Of a stretch of 64,000 nucleotides of DNA, positions 57,155 through 64,000 are shown in pieces. Made by a program: the position numbers and the translations under genes. Source of the stretch: Streptomyces lomondensis (GTDB taxonomy: Bacteria; Actinomycetota; Actinomycetes; Streptomycetales; Streptomycetaceae). Location: the NCBI RefSeq assembly GCF_014651035.1, contig NZ_BMWC01000007.1, forward strand, positions 372,001 to 436,000, in the 5' to 3' direction. The stretch's first letter is position 1. Every line of letters begins with the position of its first letter. The notes under the pieces are model-generated. The model made no database searches and was not told where the DNA came from. It worked only from the letters and a program-made list of their open reading frames with translations.

Positions 57155-58552
57155 ATGACCACCCCTCGCAGACCCTCCCGCCGCCACCTCCTCGGCATGG
57201 CCGCGACCCTGCCGCTCGCGCTCACCACCGACCTGGCCCTGGGCGCCGGCACGGCCGGAGCGGCGACCGGACCGGCGTACGTGATGGGCTACTTCACCGA
57301 GTCGACCAACCTCGGCGCCGGCACCGCCTACGGCCTGCACCTCGCCGTCAGCCTCGACGGGCTGGAGTGGACGCCGCTCAACCAGAACCAGCCGGTGGTC
57401 ACCCCCACCCAGGGCGCCGGCGGCCTGCGCGACCCGTTCATCCTGCGCAAGCAGGACGGCACCTTCGTCGTGCTCGCCACCGACCTCAAGGGCACCGACT
57501 GGAACCGCAACAGCCAGTACATCCACGTCTGGGACTCCGCCGACCTGCGCTCCCTCACCGGCTACCGGCTGCTGAAGCTGCACGACATGGCCACGCACAG
57601 CTGGGCCCCGGAGGCCTTCTGGGACGCCGGGCGCGGGCAGTACGGGATCGTCTACTCGTCCGTGAACTCCAGCGGCCACAACGTGCTGATGGTCAACTAC
57701 ACGACCGACTTCCGCACGGTCTCCGCGCCCCAGGTCTTCTTCGACCCGGGCTACGACGTGATCGACGGCAGCTTCGCCCTCGGCGTCGGCGGCACGAACT
57801 ACATGTACTTCAAGGACAGCTCCAAGCAGACCCTGGTCGGCGCCCGCTCCGCCACCCTCGCCCCGCGCAGCTGGCAGGTGTTCAGCACGCCCGTGGCCCA
57901 CGGCGGCACGGAGGCGCCGATCCTCGTGCGGTCGCAGTCGACCGGAACCTGGTACCTCTGGGGTGACACGTACACGCCGAACGGCGTCTTCTACGCCTGG
58001 CAGACCACCGACCTGGCCTCCGGCACCTGGACGCCGGTCGACCAGCGCCGCTACACGCAGCCGCTGAACTCCAAGCACGGCAGCATCGCGGCGCTCACGG
58101 GCACGCAGTACGACAACCTCCTCGCGCACTGGGGAGCCCCGGCCTGGAACCGGCTGAAGTCGTACAACCACCCGGACCGCTACGTCCGCCACGCCGGTTT
58201 CGCGGGCCGCATCGACCCCTACCCCCTCGACCCGTACACCGACTCCCAGTGGAAGCTCGTCCCGGGCCTCGCCGACGCCTCCGGAGTGTCCTTCCAGTCG
58301 GTCAACTACCCGGACCGGTACCTGCGGCACTACAGCTACGCCCTGCGGCTGGACGTCAACGACGGCACCTCCGCGTTCGCGCAGGACGCCACCTTCCACA
58401 AGGTCGCCGGGCTGGCCGACTCCGCCTGGACGTCGTTCCGCTCGCACAACTACCCGACCCGCTACATCCGCCACTCCGGCTACGCCCTGCGCATCGACCC
58501 CGTCGCCACCGCCACCGACCGGGCGGACGCGACGTTCCGGATCGGCTACTGA
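57155..58552 (+). CDS. Tat-exported GH43 arabinofuranosidase-type enzyme with CBM42/AbfB domain
   Basis: A 465-residue enzyme. Tat signal SRRHLLGMAATLPLALTTDL with cleavage near AGA-AT. A five-bladed propeller of GH43 type runs from about 40 to 330: the catalytic base lies in AGGLRDPFILRKQDG (Asp93), an Asp in DVIDGSFALG modulates pKa, and the acid is likely Glu in HGGTEAPILV. The C-terminal 135 residues are an arabinose-binding AbfB/CBM42 beta-trefoil: three repeats start SYNHPDRYVRHAGFAGRI, SVNYPDRYLRHYSYALRL and SHNYPTRYIRHSGYALRI. The best-known relatives are streptomycete exo-1,5-alpha-L-arabinofuranosidases. GGAAGG lies upstream of ATG 57155. Substrate inferred. Confidence 0.88.
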   Translation: MTTPRRPSRRHLLGMAATLPLALTTDLALGAGTAGAATGPAYVMGYFTESTNLGAGTAYGLHLAVSLDGLEWTPLNQNQPVVTPTQGAGGLRDPFILRKQDGTFVVLATDLKGTDWNRNSQYIHVWDSADLRSLTGYRLLKLHDMATHSWAPEAFWDAGRGQYGIVYSSVNSSGHNVLMVNYTTDFRTVSAPQVFFDPGYDVIDGSFALGVGGTNYMYFKDSSKQTLVGARSATLAPRSWQVFSTPVAHGGTEAPILVRSQSTGTWYLWGDTYTPNGVFYAWQTTDLASGTWTPVDQRRYTQPLNSKHGSIAALTGTQYDNLLAHWGAPAWNRLKSYNHPDRYVRHAGFAGRIDPYPLDPYTDSQWKLVPGLADASGVSFQSVNYPDRYLRHYSYALRLDVNDGTSAFAQDATFHKVAGLADSAWTSFRSHNYPTRYIRHSGYALRIDPVATATDRADATFRIGY

Positions 58553-58570
58553 CCCGCGCTCCGGCAGGCG

Positions 58571-58632
58571 GGAAGGCCGGACCGGGCTCCCGAGCGGCAC
58601 ACGCGGGGACGCGACGGCCCGACCGGCCTTCC
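58571..58632. terminator. Hairpin after the GH43 gene
   Basis: GGAAGGCCGG (58571-58580) pairs perfectly with CCGGCCTTCC (58623-58632); the loop is long. A second symmetric element (AGGCCTGTGACAGGCCT, 58700-58716) follows before the convergent DUF5994 gene. One or both may end transcription. Confidence 0.45.
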
Positions 58633-58736
58633 TCTGGCCGCAATCTGCCACCCGGCACCCCGCGGCGCCTCCCGGGGAGGCCCGAACGAGGGCGGGGGCA
58701 GGCCTGTGACAGGCCTTGGTGCTGGTCGCGCAAGCG

Positions 58737-59150
58737 TCAGGCGCCCTGTTCGACGGCCCGTTCCATGAGGCGGCCGGCCTCCGCCTCCGCCGTGGCCGGC
58801 GGCACCACCAGCAGGTCCCAGCGGCCGCGGCCGGGGGCGAGCAGGCAGACGGTGTGCGGGGCGGTCGGCGAGTCCTTCCGGCCCACGTGGACGGCCTGTC
58901 CCGCGACGACCATCCGCTCCGGGCAGGCCGGCCAGGCGTCCCCGTTGACCAGGACGCTGCTGATCCGGCCCCAGGCCCGCGGCAGTACGCGCAGCAGCCC
59001 GGGCAGTTCCGCGGCCAGGTCGTAGGAGCGGGGCCACCACGCCCCGTCGATCCGGCGTGCGGTACGGCCCTGGCGCGGCTGGGCCGCGAGCCGGAGGCGG
59101 ACCTCGGACCGTGCGGGGTGGGGCGACGGGGGTGGGGAGGCGGACGTCAT
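58737..59150 (-). CDS. DUF5994 family protein
   Basis: A 137-residue cytoplasmic protein. ARRIDGAWWPRSYDLAAELP, LPRAWGRISSVLVNGDAWPA, MVVAGQAVHVGRKDSPTAPH and LLVVPPATAEAEAGRLMERA fit the streptomycete family DUF5994 as I know it. Function unknown. GGAG lies six bases before ATG 59150. Alone on its strand, converging with the GH43 gene. Confidence 0.82.
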   Translation of the reverse strand: MTSASPPPSPHPARSEVRLRLAAQPRQGRTARRIDGAWWPRSYDLAAELPGLLRVLPRAWGRISSVLVNGDAWPACPERMVVAGQAVHVGRKDSPTAPHTVCLLAPGRGRWDLLVVPPATAEAEAGRLMERAVEQGA

Positions 59151-59435
59151 CGGGGGCTCCTGCTGCGGACGGGGTGCGTGGCCAGGAGGTGGCGAAGCCG
59201 CGAGCCCGGTGTACGGAGGCGGGGGTTTCGTCGAGCGCCGAGGGCGAGACCGGTTCGGCCACCGGTTGCGACTTACCCTCGGTTCCTCCACCGTACCCCG
59301 CGAGGCGGCACGGGGGCCGGGCCCGCCCGTGCCGCCCGGGACCGGTCGGAGGCCGTAGCGGCTCTTCACGTCCCCGGCTCTCGCCACCGGACATTCCGGG
59401 CGCTTTATGGCAATCCGTCGGCGATAATCGGAGCT

Positions 59436-59810
59436 ATGACAACGGCAACGTACGAAGTGCTGGCGGCGTCGTCAGATCATGCGGTCGCCGTGACCATCGC
59501 GTTCATCGGCGGGCTGATCGTGGCCTGCGCGCTGATCTGGGCCGTGCGGGTCGGGATGCGCGTCATGGACAAGGACACCCACCACCCCGCCCCCGAGGAG
59601 CAGCCGCACCTCCCGGAGACCGGACCGGTCCGCGAGATGCGGGAGATGCGGGAGCCCGACGAGATGCCGGTCGTGACGCGCGACGGCAGGCGGCTGCTGC
59701 CCCATGAGCTGCACCGCGCGAGCACCAGGACCGGCAAGGACCAGAAGCCGCGCCGCTGGCTGCCCGGATCCAGCGGGTCCTTCGGCGGCGGCGGCCTCGG
59801 CCACACGTGA
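59436..59810 (+). CDS. DUF6479-like small membrane protein
   Basis: A 124-residue protein with one TM helix near the N-terminus (VTIAFIGGLIVACALIWAV) and an acidic cytoplasmic part: PEEQPHLPETGPVREMREMR, EPDEMPVVTRDGRRLLPHEL. This plan matches the DUF6479 proteins of Streptomyces. Function unknown. GGAG lies four bases before the ATG. A lipoprotein gene follows after 35 bases on the same strand. Confidence 0.8.
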   Translation: MTTATYEVLAASSDHAVAVTIAFIGGLIVACALIWAVRVGMRVMDKDTHHPAPEEQPHLPETGPVREMREMREPDEMPVVTRDGRRLLPHELHRASTRTGKDQKPRRWLPGSSGSFGGGGLGHT

Positions 59811-59845
59811 TGCCGTAGGGGCCCGCGTCTTCCCAGGGAGGCGAC

Positions 59846-60340
59846 ATGGCTGCCCGCCACCGGACGCGCCGGGCGACGGGCGGGGCCGCCCTGGCGCCGG
59901 CCCTGGCCGCCGTGCTCGCCGTGCTCGCCGGCTGCGGCGGTGACAGCCCCGCGGACACGGCCCGCAGGGCGGAGTCGGCGGCCGAGTCGCTCGCGTCGCG
60001 GGCCTCCGAGGCGGTGGAGTCGGCGACGGCGGAGGCCGAGCGCCGGCTCGACGACATCAGGGACGGCATCGACGTGAAGGACGACGTGCGGCTCGGCGCC
60101 GTCGCGGTCGGCTCCGACGGCCGGGCCCGGGTCGAGGTCACCGTGCGCAACACCGACGCCGCGGCCCGCTCCTTCGCGGTCCAGGTCGACTTCACCGACC
60201 CCGGCGGCGGACTGCTCGACACGGTCGTCGTCACCGTGCACGACGTCCCGGCCGACGGGTCCGGCACGGTCACCGCCCGCAGCACCCACGACCTGTCCGG
60301 AGAGGTCCGGGCGGAGGTGGCCCGGGCGCTGCGCTACTGA
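59846..60340 (+). CDS. Lipoprotein of unknown function
   Basis: A 164-residue protein with a lipobox (LAAVLAVLAGCGGD). An Ala/Glu-rich helix (DTARRAESAAESLASRASEA, VESATAEAERRLDDI) reads as a coiled coil, and a small beta-sandwich follows (RARVEVTVRNTDAAARSFAV, VVVTVHDVPADGSGTVTARS) similar to FxLYD-type domains. GGGAGG precedes the ATG. Its stop overlaps the end of the convergent secreted protein. Confidence 0.75.
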   Translation: MAARHRTRRATGGAALAPALAAVLAVLAGCGGDSPADTARRAESAAESLASRASEAVESATAEAERRLDDIRDGIDVKDDVRLGAVAVGSDGRARVEVTVRNTDAAARSFAVQVDFTDPGGGLLDTVVVTVHDVPADGSGTVTARSTHDLSGEVRAEVARALRY

Positions 60341-61074
60341 CCGGCGCGGGCCTCGGTGGCCACGGAGATGTCGATCTGCTCGCTCATGGCGCTCACCCCG
60401 TTCAGGGTCGCGACCGCCTGGAGGCGGTTGCGACCGGCCGGGAAGGCCGGGCCCGGAGTGCACGTCCAGGTGCCGTCGGGGGCGGCGGTGGTCGCGCAGG
60501 CCTCGTGGTCGTCCTTGTCCCGGACGGTGACCCGGGCGCCCGGATGCGCCGTGCCGGCGATCTCGGGCCGGGTGCCCAGCGGCACGCCCGACAGGGGGCG
60601 CGTCAGCGTCGGCCCGGCCAGGCCCACGGTCACGGCACACCGCCCCGCGGCCCGCCGTACGCCCCACGCGTCGGTGACCCGCAACTCGCAGCCGTGCAGC
60701 CGGGTGCCGGGCACGGCGTCCGCGGGCACCGCCAGCACGAAGGGGAACATGCGGTCCCGCGCGGGCTGCCCGGTCGCGTCGGCGGTGACGGTGTACGTCC
60801 CGCTGCGTCCGTCGGCGGCGACCCGGCCGCGGAGACCCGGTGCGTCGAGCGGCGTGCCCGTCACGCGGGTGCCCCGGGGCGCGCTCAGGGTCAGCGTCGT
60901 GCCCGGCTCTGCCCCCTCGTGGCCCGTGACGTCGAGGATGCCCTCGCGGCCGGGGGCGATGGTCGCGGCACCCCACAGGTCACGGTCCTGGGCGAGCGCG
61001 GGCGTCCCCGCACACGCGAGCACCCCCGCGACGACGGCCCCCGCCACGGCTGCTGACCTGCTGGACCTGTTCAT
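60334..61074 (-). CDS. Secreted Ig-like protein of unknown function
   Basis: A 246-residue exported protein. Signal MNRSSRSAAVAGAVVAGVLA, cut near ALA-QD. Two domains of beta-sandwich character: about 30-140 (GTTLTLSAPRGTRVTGTPLD; RSGTYTVTADATGQPARDR) and 150-246 (RPEIAGTAHPGARVTVRDKD, then TWTCTPGPAFPAGRNRLQAV), the second resembling Big/bacterial Ig-like repeats. Paired Cys residues could form two disulfides. Four stop-proximal bases overlap the opposite gene. Role unknown. Confidence 0.72.
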   Translation of the reverse strand: MNRSSRSAAVAGAVVAGVLACAGTPALAQDRDLWGAATIAPGREGILDVTGHEGAEPGTTLTLSAPRGTRVTGTPLDAPGLRGRVAADGRSGTYTVTADATGQPARDRMFPFVLAVPADAVPGTRLHGCELRVTDAWGVRRAAGRCAVTVGLAGPTLTRPLSGVPLGTRPEIAGTAHPGARVTVRDKDDHEACATTAAPDGTWTCTPGPAFPAGRNRLQAVATLNGVSAMSEQIDISVATEARAGQ

Positions 61075-61250
61075 CGCGGGCGAGGCTCCCTGTCCGGATA
61101 CGGCCTGGTCGAAGACACTCCGCCGCCGATTCTCGCGGGCGCCCGGGCAGGCGGCACCCGCTGCTGACCCACGCGAGTGGACCCGCGCCCCGGAAGGGGC
61201 GCGGGGAACCGCGCGACCAGCCACGACGCCACCGCACCCGAACGAAACCG

Positions 61251-62912
61251 CTACCGCCCCAGCCACACCGTCGTGTCCGGCCCGAGCAGGCCGTCCTCCA
61301 GCGGGGCGCTGCTCAGCAGCACCTCACCGGCCGGCAGCCGGACCGCCGACGCGGACAGGTTCGTCACGCACCGCCAGCCCTCGCAGCGGTCGAACTGGAG
61401 CACGCCGTCCGGGGCGTCCGACGCCCAGGTCAGCTCCTCGCCGTCGAGGAGTTTCCGGCGCAGCCGCAGGGCCGTGCGGTACAGCTCCAGGGTCGAGCCC
61501 TCGACGCCGTCCTGCGCCTCGACGGCGTACGCGGCGAAGCCGGGCGGCTGCGGCAGCCAGGCGCCGCCGGGCCCGAAGCCGTACGACGGTCCGGTCGTGG
61601 TCCACGGCAGCGGCACCCGGCAGCCGTCCCTGCCCTTGCGGACGTGGCCCGTCTGCTCCCAGATGGGGTCCTGGAGCACCTCGGTGGGCAGGTCGGCGAC
61701 CTCGGGCAGGCCGAGTTCCTCGCCCTGGTAGACGTAGGCCGAGCCGGGCAGCGCCAGCATCAGCAAGGTGGCCGCCCGGGCCCGGCGCAGCCCGGCCGCC
61801 TCGTCGACCGCGGGGGCGTGGCCGCCGGACAGCAGCCAGGCGTTCTCGTCCGTGCCGGGCGGGAGCATCAGGCGGGAGGCGTGCCGTATGACGTCGTGGT
61901 TGGACAGCACCCAGGTGGCCGAGGCGCCGGCCGCCCGGGCGGTGGCGAGCGCGTCGGTGATGACCTGCCTCAGCTCCTCGGCGTCCCAACGGGCCTCCAG
62001 GTACTCGAAGTTGAAGGCCTGGCCCAGCTCGTCCGGACGGGCGTAGAGCACGCGCCGCGCGCCCGGCACCCATGCCTCGGCGACGGCCATGCGGGGCGGG
62101 CGGTAGGCGTCGAGGATCTTGCGCCAGTCGCGGTAGATCTCGTGCACGTCGTCGCGGTCGTAGAAGGGGTGGGTGCCGGGCGGCATCCCGGTGAGGGCCT
62201 CCTCGCGGCTCAGCTCGGGTGCGCCGAGGTCGCGCAGCGGTTCGCTCAGGTCCTTGACGAGGGCGTGGGCGACGTCGACCCGGAAGCCGTCGACCCCCCG
62301 GTCGGACCAGAAGCGCAGGGTCGTGCGGTAGTCGGCGCGGACCTCCTGGTTCTCCCAGTTGAGGTCGGGCTGTTCGGGCGCGAACAGGTGCAGGTACCAC
62401 TGGCCGTCGGGCACCCGTTTCCAGGCGCTGCCGCCGAAGACGGACTGCCAGTCGGTGGGCGGGAGTTCGCCGTGCTCGCCGCGGCCGTCCCGGAAGACGT
62501 ACCGGTCGCGGGCGGCCGAGCCGGGGCCGGAGCGCAGCGCCTCCTGGAACCAGACGTGCTGGTGGGAGGAGTGGTTGGGCACGATGTCGACGATGACCTT
62601 CAGGCCGAGGCGGTGGGCCTCGGCGACCAGGGCGTCGAAGTCGTCGAGCGTACCCAGGCGCGGGTCGACGCCGCGGGGGTCGGCGACGTCGTAGCCGCCG
62701 TCGGCGAGCTCGGACGGGTAGAAGGGGCTGAGCCACAGGGCGTCGACGCCCAGGGCGGCGAGGTGGGTGAGGCGGCGGGTGATGCCGCGCAGATCGCCGA
62801 GGCCGTCGCCGTCGGCGTCGGCGAAGCTGCGGGGATAGACCTGGTAGACGACGGCCTGGCGCCACCAGTCGGGGTCCCGGGACGACAGGTCGAGGGTGGA
62901 GCGATCGGTCAC
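61251..62912 (-). CDS. Alpha-glucosidase, GH13 family
   Basis: A 553-residue cytoplasmic enzyme that splits alpha-1,4 (or 1,6) glucosidic bonds of maltose and malto-oligosaccharides. WWRQAVVYQVYPRSFADADG with DGLGDLRGI opens the barrel; region I is DIVPNHSS, region II GFRVDVAHALVKD (nucleophile Asp213), region III AVAEAWV (acid/base Glu279) and region IV LSNHD (Asp340). Domain C ends VWLGR. GTG 62912 follows GAGGAGACCGC; relatives start similarly. Usual neighbours malR and malEFG are not in the window, and I see no clear MalR box in the 329-base gap upstream. Oligo-1,6-glucosidase or trehalose-related activity cannot be excluded. Confidence 0.9.
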   Translation of the reverse strand: MTDRSTLDLSSRDPDWWRQAVVYQVYPRSFADADGDGLGDLRGITRRLTHLAALGVDALWLSPFYPSELADGGYDVADPRGVDPRLGTLDDFDALVAEAHRLGLKVIVDIVPNHSSHQHVWFQEALRSGPGSAARDRYVFRDGRGEHGELPPTDWQSVFGGSAWKRVPDGQWYLHLFAPEQPDLNWENQEVRADYRTTLRFWSDRGVDGFRVDVAHALVKDLSEPLRDLGAPELSREEALTGMPPGTHPFYDRDDVHEIYRDWRKILDAYRPPRMAVAEAWVPGARRVLYARPDELGQAFNFEYLEARWDAEELRQVITDALATARAAGASATWVLSNHDVIRHASRLMLPPGTDENAWLLSGGHAPAVDEAAGLRRARAATLLMLALPGSAYVYQGEELGLPEVADLPTEVLQDPIWEQTGHVRKGRDGCRVPLPWTTTGPSYGFGPGGAWLPQPPGFAAYAVEAQDGVEGSTLELYRTALRLRRKLLDGEELTWASDAPDGVLQFDRCEGWRCVTNLSASAVRLPAGEVLLSSAPLEDGLLGPDTTVWLGR

Positions 62913-63069
62913 GCGGTCTCCTCTTCCGTGCATGGCTTCCGTACATAGGGCGACAGCAGGAAACCTGTCCAGAATGGCGGAAAAAGGAACCACCGGACTG
63001 ACCGGAGCAAGCCGTTCCTGACGTGATGGAAGTGTGATGGAGGGGTAACTCCCTTCGCATACTCGCAGG

Positions 63070-63098
63070 TTGACAGCGTGCTGCGGCACGGCCACGAT
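63070..63098 (+). promoter_or_regulatory. Vegetative-type promoter for the secreted protein gene
   Basis: A perfect TTGACA (63070-63075), 17 bases, then CACGAT (63093-63098). Transcription would start near 63105, giving a leader of about 137 bases. This is the only supported element in the 62913-63241 gap. Confidence 0.45.
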
Positions 63099-63241
63099 GG
63101 GGGCGCACTGAGGCGCATGTGACCAATGAGCCCAGTGTTTCTCAGACCACTCACCCCCGGTGCGGCCCCGGCAGCCGTGCGCCGCGCGCTGCCCGCATGC
63201 CGCCACCCGGGTTCCGGCACACGCCAAGAAACGGGATACCC

Positions 63242-64000
63242 ATGTCCATAGCGAGACGTGTCACCGCGCGCCGCCTGCTGGGGACGGGCGCCGCGGCCCT
63301 CGCCCTGTGCGCCGCCTCCGCCACCACCGCGTTCGCCACCGGGACGCCCGGTGGCGACGGCTGGTCGTCCGGCGGCACCTACAAGCCCGGGACGGGCGCG
63401 GGCACGGAGACGGGGACCGACCGCTGCCAGTTCTCGCTCGACGGCACGCACTTCCAGGACTCGGTCAGGGTCGACGACCAGAACCTGAAGCCGACCGACG
63501 ACGGCAAGGTCCACATCAAGGTCCGCACCGCCGGTGACGCGGCCACCTGCACGGCCTCCCTCGCCTCCTACCTGGCGCACGGCGCGACCTTCGCGACCTC
63601 AGGCGAGCAGGTGTTCGTCGACTTCGACACGGTGACGGTCAAGCCGGGCGGCACCGACTCGCTCGACATCGCCATCCCGGACAAGGGCTGCTTCGGGCAG
63701 ATCGACCTCTACCGGGGCGCGGTGAAGTTCGACGGCGAGCTCGACGCGAAGGACGGCTTCGAGCACGGCGAGCTGCCCAAGGGCCCGGACCGCCCGGTCA
63801 TCAAGGACAAGCTGATCGCGGCCTGGAACGGCGGCACGAAGGACTGCACGCAGACCCCGCCGCCGGCCGAGGAGGAGCCGCCCGCCTCCACCCCGCCCGC
63901 GAGCCCCTCGGAGCCGGCCGAGGAGACGACGCCGCCCGCGTCCCCGTCCGAGCCCGCCGAGCCGTCCGAGCCCTCGAAGCCGTCCTCCGGCACGGACACG
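63242..64000 (+). CDS. Secreted, probably wall-attached protein (C-terminus outside window)
   Basis: 253 codons visible, open at the window edge. Signal RRLLGTGAAALALCAASATT, cut near AFA-TG. The middle (about 55-205) is one folded domain with three Cys (RCQFSLDGTHF, ATCTASL, KGCFGQIDLY) and WNGGTKDCTQ. From about residue 210 it becomes a Pro/Glu/Ser stalk (EEEPPASTPPASPSEPAEET). A stalk of this type in Streptomyces usually leads to an LAxTG sortase signal, which would lie past base 64000; this is inference. Function unknown. Confidence 0.8.
   Translation, partial: MSIARRVTARRLLGTGAAALALCAASATTAFATGTPGGDGWSSGGTYKPGTGAGTETGTDRCQFSLDGTHFQDSVRVDDQNLKPTDDGKVHIKVRTAGDAATCTASLASYLAHGATFATSGEQVFVDFDTVTVKPGGTDSLDIAIPDKGCFGQIDLYRGAVKFDGELDAKDGFEHGELPKGPDRPVIKDKLIAAWNGGTKDCTQTPPPAEEEPPASTPPASPSEPAEETTPPASPSEPAEPSEPSKPSSGTDT

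Noticed and set aside
62913..63241. MalR-type operator upstream of the alpha-glucosidase
   Set aside because: No repeated TTGCAA-like box or other clear palindrome found by eye; only a TTGACA promoter for the opposite gene is supported.
1..64000. tRNA, rRNA, insertion sequence, attachment site or replication origin
   Set aside because: No cloverleaf, transposase, integrase, long terminal inverted repeat or DnaA-box cluster was seen; this is by eye and a tRNAscan or ISfinder search would be decisive.

Overview
The base composition (about 70% G+C, third codon positions almost all G or C), the frequent GTG and TTG starts, twin-arginine exports, LATTG-type wall anchors and rare TTA codons all point to Streptomyces chromosomal DNA. 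The window holds about 52 intact or near-intact genes and no rRNA, tRNA, CRISPR array, transposase or phage gene. It looks like ordinary chromosome with several accessory modules and a few decayed loci.

Layout. 0-3.6 kb: an MMPL transporter with its sensor kinase and response regulator (minus strand). 3.6-5.7 kb: a cold-shock gene with a structured leader, then a DEAD-box RNA helicase. 5.7-8.5 kb: a wrecked oxidative cluster (SMP-30-like lactonase and Baeyer-Villiger monooxygenase, both frameshifted) ending in a deletion scar that joins the tail of an SDR gene to the head of a GT4 glycosyltransferase gene. 8.5-11.8 kb: a GT87 glycosyltransferase and a second two-component pair. 11.9-15.2 kb: a secreted GH30 enzyme and a divergent LacI regulator around a perfect operator. 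15.2-24 kb: small regulators and hypotheticals, including a SARP/BTAD protein fused to a CGNR-type zinc finger, a proline iminopeptidase, and a HTH/ATPase/DUF6879 module. 24.3-28.2 kb: a secreted aminopeptidase and a Tat-exported GH97 enzyme. 28.2-32.3 kb: a second MMPL-kinase-regulator operon whose first gene has a TTA at codon 4. 32.5-35.8 kb: a 40-residue membrane peptide and a 1032-residue P-loop protein with about 16 helical repeats.

35.8-40.2 kb: a FAD oxidoreductase, an overlapping operon of wall protein, class F sortase, sigma factor and membrane protein, and a CtaG-like protein. 40.4-45.6 kb: a TerB protein and a compact beta-lactam response locus: a cytoplasmic penicillin-recognising-type protein and a LysR regulator, diverging from a penicillin-binding protein and a class A beta-lactamase. 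45.7-47.6 kb: DUF952, DUF4328 and an RlmA/TlrB-like methyltransferase. 47.8-52.9 kb: a PL9 pectate lyase, a large LATTG-anchored surface protein and an S12 serine hydrolase. 53-54.3 kb: a second, frameshifted GT87. 54.5-57 kb: an ABC exporter and its divergent TetR. 57.1-64 kb: a GH43/CBM42 arabinofuranosidase, small DUF proteins, secreted proteins and a GH13 alpha-glucosidase.

Two themes recur. One is plant-polymer breakdown (GH30, GH97, PL9, GH43, GH13), with a different palindrome in front of most of these genes. The other is envelope sensing and defence (two MMPL-two-component operons, the beta-lactam locus, the sortase/sigma operon, the TetR-ABC pair). The least explained elements are the 32.5-35.8 kb gene pair and the cold-shock leader, which contains an intrinsic terminator and mutually exclusive hairpins.
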